A stretch of 64,000 nt of DNA, taken from positions 62,001-126,000 of the forward strand of contig CAMFHE010000003.1 in assembly GCA_945952045.1 (NCBI GenBank), read 5' to 3'. Shown piece after piece: positions 44,968 through 53,086 of this stretch. The stretch is from an uncultured Rhizobium sp. GTDB taxonomy: Bacteria > Pseudomonadota > Alphaproteobacteria > Rhizobiales > Rhizobiaceae. The notes beneath the pieces are model-generated. The model worked only from the letters and a program-made list of their open reading frames with translations, was not told where the DNA came from and ran no database searches. Position 1 is the stretch's first letter; each line of letters begins with the position of its first letter. Both the position numbers and the translations under genes were made by a program.

Positions 44968-46559
44968 CGGCTTGCTCCAGGTCGGATTTCGGCAAAGGGG
45001 CCAAGCGGCCGGAATTTGATGGCTGCGCCGATCGGCAACTGGCCGGCGAGATCGAGGTGATGATCGGCGACCGTGGCGATGACCGGATAGCCGCCGGTCA
45101 GCGGATGATCGGCAAGGAACAGCACCGGCTGGCCGTCATGCGGCACCTGGATGGCGCCCGTCGCCGTGCCTTCGCTGGCCAGTTCCAACCTGTCCTTGCG
45201 CTCGATAGGGGTTTCTCCGGCAAGGCGGATGCCGACGCGGCTCGATTGCGGCGTCACCTGCCAGACCTGCCCGGTCAGCGCCGCAAGACCTGCCGGGGTG
45301 AACCAGTCGGCGCGCGGGCCGAGCACGATATCGAGGACAACGACCTCGCCGGCGGCCGGCGGCGGCAAGGCCGGGGCTTCGTCCAAGGCCACGCTTTCCA
45401 GCCCGGCTCTATCGCCGCGCAAGGCGAGTGCGCTGCCAGCTGTCACCGGCTCCAGCCCGATATGCGCCAGGGTGTCGGTGGAGGCGCTGCCGAGCACCGA
45501 CTGCACCTCGAAACCGCCACGCACCGCAAGATAGGAACGTATTCCTACTTGGGGCGCGCCGACTGTGACGACATCGCCCGGCTCCAGCGGGATCGGCTGC
45601 CAGCTACAGAACATGCGGGTCTTGTCCGCCACGTCGTGGATCGTCACCGCAACAGGCGCGCCGGCGAGCGCAATGACGGCGCGGGCGGTGGTTTGGAAGC
45701 AGAAGCCGCCGGATGCCAGTTCCAGGCAGGGCGTGTTGGCGGGATTGCCGACAATGCGATTGGCGGCGGCAAATGCGCCGCGATCCAGCGCGCCCGAGGC
45801 CGAGACCCCCTGCCCCGTCTGGCCGAAGCGTCCGGCATCCTGAAATAGCGCCGGCATGGGTGCTGCGCGAACCTTGAACTGCGGCGCATCCGCGGCGATT
45901 TCGGGCTTTGGCGGTTTGGGCACAGGCGCGGGAATGGCGACGGAAACCTTGTCCATATCGACGAAGCGCACCTGAAAGCCGGGCTGCAACAGCGCGCCGG
46001 GAACGCGGAAAATATCCCACATCTTCAGGGGCGTCGTGCCGATGATCTGCCATCCGCCGGGGCTTGTCTCCGGATAGACGCCGCTGAAGGCGCCGGCCAG
46101 CGCCACGGAGCCGGCAGGAATGCGGGTGCGCGGGCTTTGCCGGCGCGGCACCTGCAAAGAGGGATCGCCGCCCACGAGATAGGCAAAGCCCGGCGCAAAG
46201 CCGCAAAAGGCAACGGTGAACAGGCTTTCGCCATGCCGGCGCACCACCTCCGCAACCGTCAAACCCGTCAGCTTCGCGACGTCGGCAAGGTCTTCGCCGT
46301 CATAACGGACGGGGATTTCGACCAGTTGCTCCGAAACATTGGGCCGGGCCGATAGGTCGCGAGTGGCGAGATGGGCGGCCAGCGCTTCGGCGGCGATCAT
46401 CTCCGGGCGGAAACGGATCATCAGTGTGCGCGCCGCCGGTATGGTTTCCACGATGCCATCGATGGGCTCGGCTTGCAGCGAGGCAAACAGCGCCAGCGTG
46501 TCGTCAAGGCCGGCAAGCTCGACCAGCAGTGTCGCGTGATTGACCGGCAGAAACCGCAT
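44964..46559 (-). CDS. 5-oxoprolinase subunit B-C fusion (PxpB-PxpC; KipI-KipA / AHS1-AHS2)
   Basis: This 531-residue fusion has an N-terminal KipI/AHS1 domain (about 1-210: [49 protein letters not shown]). A proline-rich linker leads to a KipA/AHS2 domain (about 225-531: [41 protein letters not shown] and [14 protein letters not shown]). In most bacteria these are two genes. PxpABC opens 5-oxoproline to glutamate with ATP. I set the start at 46559 (MRFLPVNH); the longer open frame reads pxpA out of frame. Confidence 0.9.
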   Translation of the reverse strand: MRFLPVNHATLLVELAGLDDTLALFASLQAEPIDGIVETIPAARTLMIRFRPEMIAAEALAAHLATRDLSARPNVSEQLVEIPVRYDGEDLADVAKLTGLTVAEVVRRHGESLFTVAFCGFAPGFAYLVGGDPSLQVPRRQSPRTRIPAGSVALAGAFSGVYPETSPGGWQIIGTTPLKMWDIFRVPGALLQPGFQVRFVDMDKVSVAIPAPVPKPPKPEIAADAPQFKVRAAPMPALFQDAGRFGQTGQGVSASGALDRGAFAAANRIVGNPANTPCLELASGGFCFQTTARAVIALAGAPVAVTIHDVADKTRMFCSWQPIPLEPGDVVTVGAPQVGIRSYLAVRGGFEVQSVLGSASTDTLAHIGLEPVTAGSALALRGDRAGLESVALDEAPALPPPAAGEVVVLDIVLGPRADWFTPAGLAALTGQVWQVTPQSSRVGIRLAGETPIERKDRLELASEGTATGAIQVPHDGQPVLFLADHPLTGGYPVIATVADHHLDLAGQLPIGAAIKFRPLGPFAEIRPGASR

Positions 46560-46566
46560 GGAACAC

Positions 46567-47331
46567 TCAGGCCGGCTGGAAGGAGCGGATCGCGATGCCA
46601 TCCGCCTCGAAGCGGCGGCGGATTTCGCGGGCGATGGCGACCGCATCCGGGCTGTCGCCATGCACGCAGATCGATTGCGCATCGATGCGGATTTGACTGC
46701 CGTCTGAGGCCTGCAACGCGCCGTCGCGGGCAAGGCCGGCCATGCGGGTGGCGATTTCAGTGGCGTCATGCAGGACAGCGCCGGGTTCGCGGCGGGAAAC
46801 GAGATCGCCGGAGGGCGTGTAGGCCCTGTCGGCAAAGGCTTCCGCGATCACGGAAAGACCGGCCTTGCGGGCAAGATCGAGGATCGGCGCATTGGCGAGG
46901 CCCATCAACACCAGTGCGGGGTCGATGGCGCGGATCGCCTCGATCACCGCGCCGCCCTGTTTCGGATCGCGGGCAATGCGATTGTAGAGCGCGCCATGCG
47001 GCTTGACATAACGCACCGTCGCGCCGGCTACCGCCGCCATGCCTTTGAGCGCGCCGATCTGGTAGATGACATCGGCAATCAGCTCTTCCGGCGTCACGTC
47101 GAGATCGCGCCGGCCGAAGCCGACCCGGTCGGGATAGGAGACATGGGCGCCGATGACGACGCCGCGCTCCACCGCCGCCTTTACGGTGCGAAAAATGCCG
47201 GCGGGATCGCCGGCATGGAAGCCGCAGGCGATATTGGCGCTGGAAACGATATCCAGCATCGCCGCGTCGTCACCCATGCGCCAGGCGCCATAGCTTTCGC
47301 CGAGATCGCTGTTGAGGTCGATGCCCGCCAT
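46567..47331 (-). CDS. pxpA: 5-oxoprolinase subunit A (PxpA, LamB/YcsF family)
   Basis: This 254-residue protein follows the LamB/YcsF pattern throughout: [92 protein letters not shown] and [11 protein letters not shown]. It is the hydrolytic subunit of ATP-dependent 5-oxoprolinase. The start at 47331 has GGAG 7 bp upstream. It lies 7 bp before the PxpB-C gene. Confidence 0.92.
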   Translation of the reverse strand: MAGIDLNSDLGESYGAWRMGDDAAMLDIVSSANIACGFHAGDPAGIFRTVKAAVERGVVIGAHVSYPDRVGFGRRDLDVTPEELIADVIYQIGALKGMAAVAGATVRYVKPHGALYNRIARDPKQGGAVIEAIRAIDPALVLMGLANAPILDLARKAGLSVIAEAFADRAYTPSGDLVSRREPGAVLHDATEIATRMAGLARDGALQASDGSQIRIDAQSICVHGDSPDAVAIAREIRRRFEADGIAIRSFQPA

Positions 47332-47414
47332 GTCGTTCTCCGTCCGTTTCTGTCTGACTGGCCAGCGATATAGCATGGCCGGCCGGAAAACGGCGGCGGA
47401 ATTTTACGCGCGCC

Positions 47415-48494
47415 TCAGACAATGCGGCCGCGCGCGGCGACCGGCGAGATCTCGATGCCCGCATGGCCGGCGCCGGTGATGTAAAGCGCATCGACCATGT
47501 TGGTAACGACGCAGACATGGTTGGGCACGATGCGCAGCTTGTCGCCGACCTTGAGGCCGATCGGCCCGCTGCTGACGAGCCGGCCATGCTCTTCCGAAAG
47601 CTGGTCGATGGCGATGTCGTCGCGGCCGAGCACATGGCCATAGCCGGCAAGACCGAGCAGGTCGGAGGTCAGCGTCTTCGAGCCGGCATCGATGATCGCC
47701 CGGTCGGCGGCCGGAACCGAAACGACGGTTGCCAGAACCGTCAGCGCGCAATCCTCCCAGCCGCAGACGCCGCGCGAAACCAGCGAGCGGTCGTTATAGA
47801 CATAGGTGCCGGGGCGATGTTCGGTGGCGATAGGCGCTTCAGCCGCATGCATCATCGAGGGCGTGCCGCCGGAGGTGATGACTGGCACGGCAATACCGCG
47901 CGCCTCGATCAACGCCTTGGCCGCGCCCATGAAACGCTCGACGCCTGCCTCGCCGCCCGCTGGCGGATAGGTCATCAGCCCGCCGAAGACGAGGCCGGGT
48001 GCGGCATCGATCACGGCCGCCAGCGCGTCCGCCTCTTCCGGCGTCGCGACGCCGCAGCGGTTTGCCCCCGTATTGCATTCGACGAGGACGGCCAGCGGCG
48101 CAGCCTCGCCGGCAAAGGCGGCGGAGAGACCGTCGACCACCGTGCGGTTATCGGCAACGACGGAGAGTTTCACCTTTTTCGCCAGCGCCTTGAGGTGCTC
48201 CAGCTTTTCCGCGCCGAGGATATTGTAGGTAATCAGCACGTCGCGGATGGCGTCGCTGCCGGCAATCATCGCTTCGGCTTCCGAAACCTTCTGGCAGGTG
48301 ATGCCGATGGCGCCGGCGGCAAGCTGCATTTCGGCGACGGCCGGCAGCTTGTGCGTCTTGATATGCGGGCGCACCGCAAGCCCATGCGCATCCGCATAAG
48401 CCTGGAATCTGGCGATATTGGCCTTGGCGATATCGAGGTCGACCAGCACGGCCGGCGTGGAAATGGCGGTCAGATCAGCGTCTTGGAAGGGCAT
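47415..48494 (-). CDS. D-threonine aldolase-like / D-serine dehydratase-like PLP enzyme
   Basis: This 359-residue fold-type III enzyme has an alanine-racemase-like N-terminal barrel with the PLP lysine K46 in RPHIKTHK. The C-terminal D-serine-dehydratase-like domain has metal ligands in VPNHVCVVTN. These enzymes need PLP and a divalent metal and cleave D-3-hydroxy amino acids or dehydrate D-serine; which reaction occurs is not decidable. It is the first gene of the pxp/biotin operon (83 bp to pxpA) and diverges from an importer-RidA-IclR operon. Confidence 0.88.
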   Translation of the reverse strand: MPFQDADLTAISTPAVLVDLDIAKANIARFQAYADAHGLAVRPHIKTHKLPAVAEMQLAAGAIGITCQKVSEAEAMIAGSDAIRDVLITYNILGAEKLEHLKALAKKVKLSVVADNRTVVDGLSAAFAGEAAPLAVLVECNTGANRCGVATPEEADALAAVIDAAPGLVFGGLMTYPPAGGEAGVERFMGAAKALIEARGIAVPVITSGGTPSMMHAAEAPIATEHRPGTYVYNDRSLVSRGVCGWEDCALTVLATVVSVPAADRAIIDAGSKTLTSDLLGLAGYGHVLGRDDIAIDQLSEEHGRLVSSGPIGLKVGDKLRIVPNHVCVVTNMVDALYITGAGHAGIEISPVAARGRIV

Positions 48495-48586
48495 GGAAAC
48501 CTCGAGGGATCAAGGGGACGAAAGGGCGTGGAGAAATCGCGCGTCAGGGCGCCTTTGCGGCGCGCGGCTTTTATCGGCGATGCCTG

Positions 48587-48622
48587 TTGACAATTCATTG
48601 ATCATGGCGCTGAATATGTCAA
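48587..48622. promoter_or_regulatory. Hyphenated inverted repeat between the divergent catabolic operons
   Basis: TTGACA at 48587-48592 and TGTCAA at 48617-48622 flank related TTCA/TGAA steps. Each TTGACA could act as a -35 box, one for each direction. The site is well placed for the IclR regulator encoded at the end of the plus-strand operon. The role is inferred. Confidence 0.4.
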
Positions 48623-48689
48623 TCCATTAAAACGGACTTGTGTCTGGTATATTGGACATATGGGAAAAGTTCATTCAAGGGGAACGTCA

Positions 48690-49529
48690 ATGACCATCTC
48701 TTTCCGCGCCGGCGCCCTGTCGCTGGCCGCCGCCCTTCTCGTCTCGTCGCCGGTTCTTGCTGAAGGCAGCAAGCTCGACGAGGTTCTCGCCCGCGGCCAC
48801 CTCGTGCTCGGCACCGGCAGCACCAATGCGCCCTGGCACTTCAAGAGCGCCGACGACAAGCTGCAGGGCTTCGACGTCGATATGGGCCACATCATTGCCA
48901 AGGCGCTGTTCGGCGATCCCGACAAGATCGAATTCGTCAACCAGTCCTCGGATGCGCGCATTCCCAACATCACCACCAACAAGGTGGACATCACCTGCCA
49001 GTTCATGACCGTAACCGGCGAGCGCGCCCAGCAGATCGCCTTCACCATCCCCTACTACCGGGAAGGCGTCGGCCTGATGCTGAAGGCGGATGGCAAATAT
49101 GCCGACTACGCGGCGCTGAAGGCGGCCGGCTCGTCGGTGACCATTTCGGTTCTGCAGAACGTCTATGCCGAGGCCATGGTGCATGCGGCCCTGCCGGAAG
49201 CGACCGTCGACCAGTATGAATCCGTCGACCTGATCTATCAGGCGCTGGAATCCGGCCGCGCCGACGCTGTCGCCACCGACCAGTCGTCGCTGGCCTGGTA
49301 CATGACCCAGAATGCCGGCCGCTACAAGGATGCCGGCTATGGCTGGAACCCGCAGACCTATGCCTGCGGCGTCAAGCGCGGCGACCAGGATTGGCTGAAC
49401 TTCGTCAACACCGCCCTTCATGAGGCGATGACCGGCGTCGAGTTCGATTTCTACGCCAAGTCCTACAAGACCTGGTTCGGCAAGGACCTGACCCCGCCGC
49501 AGATCGGTTTCCCGGTCGAGTTCAAGTAA
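48690..49529 (+). CDS. Amino-acid-type periplasmic binding protein (SBP family 3)
   Basis: This 279-residue protein has a signal peptide (MTISFRAGALSLAAALLVSSPVLAEG), followed by LDEVLARGHLVLGTGSTNAPWHF, LQGFDVDMGHIIAKALFG and NITTNKVDITCQFMTVTGERAQQIAFTIPYY, the standard family-3 layout. The start at 48690 has AAGGGGA 6 bp upstream. It is the first gene of a four-gene importer and probably binds the compound that the divergent enzymes consume. Confidence 0.92.
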   Translation: MTISFRAGALSLAAALLVSSPVLAEGSKLDEVLARGHLVLGTGSTNAPWHFKSADDKLQGFDVDMGHIIAKALFGDPDKIEFVNQSSDARIPNITTNKVDITCQFMTVTGERAQQIAFTIPYYREGVGLMLKADGKYADYAALKAAGSSVTISVLQNVYAEAMVHAALPEATVDQYESVDLIYQALESGRADAVATDQSSLAWYMTQNAGRYKDAGYGWNPQTYACGVKRGDQDWLNFVNTALHEAMTGVEFDFYAKSYKTWFGKDLTPPQIGFPVEFK

Positions 49530-49537
49530 CCCCCGAT

Positions 49538-49559
49538 GGAGCGGGGGTAACCCCGCTCC
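49538..49559 (+). terminator. Strong hairpin after the SBP gene
   Basis: GGAGCGGGG (49538-49546) pairs perfectly with CCCCGCTCC (49551-49559) over a GTAA loop. It begins 8 bp after the SBP stop. No U-run follows, so it more likely protects the SBP mRNA or partly halts transcription before the permease genes. Confidence 0.6.
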
Positions 49560-49567
49560 CACGCATT

Positions 49568-49673
49568 AGAGCATTTCCAGCCGGAGCGGGATCGCTTCGG
49601 CGTCGGACAATGCTGCAAAAAAAACAAAAAGTTAGAGCATTTCCAGGATACCGGTTTTCCGGTCGGAAATGCG
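49568..49673. repeat. Two GCATTTCC-type palindromic elements
   Basis: AGAGCATTTCCAG occurs at 49568-49580 and again at 49634-49646. The second copy is a full palindrome: GCATTTCC (49637-49644) with GGAAATGC (49665-49672). Related elements are common between genes in Rhizobiaceae. The stretch lies between the SBP and first permease genes. Confidence 0.65.
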
Positions 49674-49699
49674 AGATCGCTCCAAATGGAAGCCCGCCC

Positions 49700-50362
49700 A
49701 TGGGTTACACGCTGAATTTCGCCGCCGTCTGGCGCAACTTCGATTTCCTGCTGAGCGGCCTTGCGCTCAGCCTTGGCCTTGCCGTGATCTCCATCCTGAT
49801 CGGCGCGGCCATCGGCCTCGTCACCGCCTTTGCGCTGATCTCGAAGAACCCCGTCGTCGGCGCACCGGCGCGGGCTTACGTGACGGTCATCCGCAACCTG
49901 CCGATCCTCGTTCTGGTGCTGTTTGCCTATTTCGCGCTGCCGCAGATGGGTTTCCGCATCGGCAAGATCCAGAGCTTCGTCGCGGTGCTGGCGATCTATT
50001 CCGGCGCCTATCTGGCGGAAGTGTTTCGCGCCGGGCTGCTGTCGATCCCGCGCGGGTTGACGGAAGCGGGGCTCGCCATCGGCCTGACGCCGATGCAGAT
50101 CCGCGGCTCGATCGTAGCGCCGCTGATGTTCCGCAACGTGCTGCCCTCGCTGTCGTCGACGGTCATCTCGCTGTTCAAGGATACCTCGCTGGCCGCCGCC
50201 ATCGCCGTGCCGGAACTGACCTTCGCGGCGCGCAAGATCAACGTCGAAAGCTTCCGCGTCATCGAGACGTGGATGGTCACCTCGGCGCTCTATGTCGTCA
50301 CCTGTTTCCTCATCGCCGCCATCATGCGCTTCATCGAGCGCCGGCTGGCCCTGCCGAGGTAA
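49700..50362 (+). CDS. Amino-acid ABC transporter permease 1
   Basis: This 220-residue HisQ/GlnP-type permease has about five helices, VIRNLPILVLVLFAYFALPQ in the family motif region, and an EAA loop (GLTEAGLAIGLTPMQIRGSIVAPLMFRN) followed by SLFKDTSLAAAIAVPELTFAA. I set the start at 49700 since the upstream 30 codons read the palindromic repeat. It works with the second permease encoded 6 bp downstream. Confidence 0.92.
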   Translation: MGYTLNFAAVWRNFDFLLSGLALSLGLAVISILIGAAIGLVTAFALISKNPVVGAPARAYVTVIRNLPILVLVLFAYFALPQMGFRIGKIQSFVAVLAIYSGAYLAEVFRAGLLSIPRGLTEAGLAIGLTPMQIRGSIVAPLMFRNVLPSLSSTVISLFKDTSLAAAIAVPELTFAARKINVESFRVIETWMVTSALYVVTCFLIAAIMRFIERRLALPR

Positions 50363-50368
50363 GCGCCC

Positions 50369-51028
50369 ATGGCTCCCTCCTTTCTCGAACAATTGTGGAT
50401 CGCCCGCTATGTCATCCTGAGCGGGCTCGGCATGTCTGTGTCGATTTCCCTGCTGGCGATCATCGCCGGCTCGGTCTTCGGCGTCTTCGTCGGGCTGGCG
50501 CTGGTCTATGGCGGAAAAATCCTGCGCTTTATCGTGCGCGCCTATACCGATATCATCAGGGGCACGCCGGTTCTGGTGCTGGTTCTCGCCAGCTATTACG
50601 TCTCGGCGGCCGCAGGCCTCGATCTCGGGCCGTTTTCGGCCGGCGTGCTGGCGCTTGCAATCTTCTGCTCCTCGCATGTCGGCGAGATCGTGCGCGGCGC
50701 GCTGCAGGCGATCCCCAAGGGGCAGACCGAGGCCGCCAAGGCGATCGGCCTGACCTTCAACCAGACCTTCACCTCCGTGCTTTGGCCGCAGGCCATGCGC
50801 CAGTGCCTGCCGGCCTGGGTGAACACGGCCGCCGAAATGGTCAAGGCTTCGACGCTGCTCTCGGTCATCGGCGTGGCGGAACTGCTCTTGCGCACGCAGG
50901 AGATCATCTCGCGCAACTTCATGAGCCTGCAATTCTATTTCCTGGCGGGCGCACTGTATTTCATCGTCAACTTCGGCATCGAGCGGTTCGGCAAATATGT
51001 CGAGCGCAAGACCGTTCTGCCGACCTGA
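50369..51028 (+). CDS. Amino-acid ABC transporter permease 2
   Basis: This 219-residue permease has [22 protein letters not shown] and an EAA loop ([28 protein letters not shown]), followed by [18 protein letters not shown]. Together with permease 1 it forms the membrane channel as a heterodimer. The first helix is [21 protein letters not shown]. Confidence 0.92.
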   Translation: MAPSFLEQLWIARYVILSGLGMSVSISLLAIIAGSVFGVFVGLALVYGGKILRFIVRAYTDIIRGTPVLVLVLASYYVSAAAGLDLGPFSAGVLALAIFCSSHVGEIVRGALQAIPKGQTEAAKAIGLTFNQTFTSVLWPQAMRQCLPAWVNTAAEMVKASTLLSVIGVAELLLRTQEIISRNFMSLQFYFLAGALYFIVNFGIERFGKYVERKTVLPT

Positions 51029-51041
51029 GGAGGCTATCGCG

Positions 51042-51812
51042 ATGGCCAAAACCATTCTCGACATCAAGGGCCTGCGCAAGACCTACGGCCAGAACGAAGT
51101 CCTCAAGGGCGTCGACTGTGCCGTCAGCGAAGGCGAGGTCATTTCCATTATCGGTTCATCCGGCTCCGGCAAGACGACCATGCTGCGCTGCATCAACATG
51201 CTGGAGGAATTCCAGGGCGGCACCATCAGCCTCGACGGCGAGGAGATCGGCTACCATGTCGACGGCAGCAATCGTCGCCGCAAGAGCGAGAAGGAAATCG
51301 CCCGCCAGCGCGCGCTGACCGGCATGGCCTTCCAGCAATTCAACCTCTTCCCGCATATGAGTGCGGCCGAAAACGTCATGCTCGGCCTGATCAAGGTCAA
51401 GAAGATGGCCAAGCCGGAGGCGCGCGCCATCGCCGAGAAGTGGCTGGACCGCGTCGGCCTTGCCGCCCGCACCAATCACTATCCCGGCCAGCTTTCCGGC
51501 GGCCAGCAGCAGCGCGTGGCGATTGCCCGCGCCATCGCCATGTCGCCGCGCCTGATGCTGTTCGACGAAGTGACCTCGGCGCTCGATCCGGAACTGGTCG
51601 GCGAAGTGCTGCAGGTCATCAAGGGGCTGGCGGCGGACGGCATGACCATGCTGCTCGTCACTCATGAAATGCGCTTCGCCTACGAGGTCTCCTCGCGGGT
51701 GATCTTCATGAACCAGGGCGTCATCTGCGAAGAGGGCAACCCCAGGGAGATGTTCGTCAAGCCGAAGACCGAGCGGCTGGGCGAGTTCCTCAAGACCTCA
51801 AGCTTCAACTGA
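51042..51812 (+). CDS. Amino-acid ABC transporter ATP-binding protein
   Basis: This 256-residue ATPase has Walker [11 protein letters not shown]-loop [18 protein letters not shown], signature LSGGQQQR, Walker [13 protein letters not shown] and switch VTHEM. The start at 51042 has GAGGAGG 8 bp upstream. In Walker B, Val replaces the usual Pro (DEVTSALD for DEPTSALD), with catalytic Glu kept. It energises the two preceding permeases. Confidence 0.93.
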   Translation: MAKTILDIKGLRKTYGQNEVLKGVDCAVSEGEVISIIGSSGSGKTTMLRCINMLEEFQGGTISLDGEEIGYHVDGSNRRRKSEKEIARQRALTGMAFQQFNLFPHMSAAENVMLGLIKVKKMAKPEARAIAEKWLDRVGLAARTNHYPGQLSGGQQQRVAIARAIAMSPRLMLFDEVTSALDPELVGEVLQVIKGLAADGMTMLLVTHEMRFAYEVSSRVIFMNQGVICEEGNPREMFVKPKTERLGEFLKTSSFN

Positions 51813-51813
51813 A

Positions 51814-51858
51814 GCATTTCCAGGAAAAGTGTGAAGCGGTTTTCCGTCCGGAAAATGC
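51814..51858. repeat. GCATTTCC-type palindromic element
   Basis: GCATTTCC (51814-51821) and GGAAAATGC (51850-51858) flank a CGGTTTTCCG core. It matches the element at 49634-49673 and lies between the ATPase and RidA genes in the same operon. Confidence 0.65.
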
Positions 51859-51881
51859 GATAATATAGAAAGAGAAGACCT

Positions 51882-52271
51882 ATGACGATCAAGCGTTACG
51901 GCGGCGGTGAAACCGGGGCCGGCGGGCAGCCGCTGCCATTTGCGCGGGCGACCGAAGCGGCCGGCTGGCTCTATGTTTCCGGCCAGGTGCCGATGGAAAA
52001 GGGCGAAATCATCCCCGGCGGCATCGTCACCCAGAGCCGCAAGGCCATCGAGAACATGATTGCCATCCTGCACGAAGCCGGCTACGGCGTGGAAGATGTC
52101 GTGCGCGTCGGCGTCTGGCTCGACGATCCGCGCGACTTCTGGAGCTTCAACGGCGTCTATGCCGAGTATTTCAAGGGCAACGCACCGGCCCGCGCTTGCG
52201 TGCAATCGCATATGATGGTCGACTGCAAGGTCGAGGTCGATTGCGTGGCGTACCGCGCGGACAGAGCGTAA
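51882..52271 (+). CDS. RidA-family enamine/imine deaminase
   Basis: This 129-residue protein has the YjgF/YER057c fold: GWLYVSGQVPMEKGEIIPGGIVTQSRKAIENMIAILHEAGYGVEDVVRVGVWLDD, and ARACVQSHMMVDCKVEVDCVA with the substrate-binding Arg (PARACV). RidA proteins hydrolyse reactive enamines and imines released by PLP enzymes. Its presence beside a D-threonine-aldolase/D-serine-dehydratase-like gene fits that job. Confidence 0.9.
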   Translation: MTIKRYGGGETGAGGQPLPFARATEAAGWLYVSGQVPMEKGEIIPGGIVTQSRKAIENMIAILHEAGYGVEDVVRVGVWLDDPRDFWSFNGVYAEYFKGNAPARACVQSHMMVDCKVEVDCVAYRADRA

Positions 52272-52288
52272 ACACACCTGGAGGCAAT

Positions 52289-53083
52289 ATGGCCGAGGCC
52301 GGCGATAGCGTATCGCGACGCATGCGGGGACTGGATCGCGCTTTCGAGATCCTCGAATTCCTGCGCGTGAAGCGCCAGCCGATGCGTCCGAACGAAATCG
52401 CTTCGGAAATCGGCGCGCCGCGCTCTTCGGTCTATGAACTCGTCAACCTGCTGCTCGCGCAGGGCATGCTGGATTATCAGGGCGGCGACGGCCGGGTGTT
52501 TCTCGGCCGCCGCCTCTATTATCTCGGCACCGCCTATGCCGAACAGTTCGACCTGATGCGCGAATGCGACCGCATGCTGGTGCGGCTGGCCGAGGAAACC
52601 CGTGAGACGGCGCAGATGTGCCTGCTCGAAGGCCGGAAATACACGGTTGCGATGATGCGCGAGGGCATTCGCCCGTTTCGCATCTCCTCCAATGTCGGCG
52701 AACTCGTCTCCATTCCCTGGACGGCGTCCGGTCGTCTCCTGGTCTCGCATCTCTCCGATGCCGAGATCCTCGACCTCATTCCGCCGGACGATTTCGTGCT
52801 GCCGAACGGTCGCCGGCTCGATCCGGCCGAGTTCATCGCCGAGGTGCGAAGTGCAGCCCGCGACGGCTATTTCACCTTCAACAGCGAAGTGGAAAACTTC
52901 ACCCATTGCTTCGCGGTGCCGATCCATCAGGCCGATGGAGCCTGCATCGCGACCCTTTGCCTCGTCACCCCGCGCGAGGACGGCTTGCGCAATCGCAACC
53001 GCTATCTCGACAGCCTGCTTGCCGCCGCCCACGAGATTTCTGACAAGCTAGGCTTCAACGTCGCCAAGCGCCGGGTCTCCTGA
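52289..53083 (+). CDS. IclR-family transcriptional regulator
   Basis: This 264-residue protein has an N-terminal winged helix (GLDRAFEILEFLRVKRQPMRPNEIASEIGAPRSSVYELVNLLLAQGML) and a C-terminal IclR effector domain (CLLEGRKYTVAMMREG, IPWTASGRLLVSHLSD, FAVPIHQADGACIATLCLV). GGAGG lies 5 bp before the ATG at 52289. It is the last gene of the importer operon and probably controls both divergent operons. It ends 3 bp from the convergent ppkA gene. Confidence 0.9.
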   Translation: MAEAGDSVSRRMRGLDRAFEILEFLRVKRQPMRPNEIASEIGAPRSSVYELVNLLLAQGMLDYQGGDGRVFLGRRLYYLGTAYAEQFDLMRECDRMLVRLAEETRETAQMCLLEGRKYTVAMMREGIRPFRISSNVGELVSIPWTASGRLLVSHLSDAEILDLIPPDDFVLPNGRRLDPAEFIAEVRSAARDGYFTFNSEVENFTHCFAVPIHQADGACIATLCLVTPREDGLRNRNRYLDSLLAAAHEISDKLGFNVAKRRVS

Positions 53084-53086
53084 GGC

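Noticed and set aside
44964..46835. 623-codon version of the PxpB-PxpC gene
   Set aside because: The extra 92 codons read pxpA out of frame; MRFLPVNH at 46559 is the family start.
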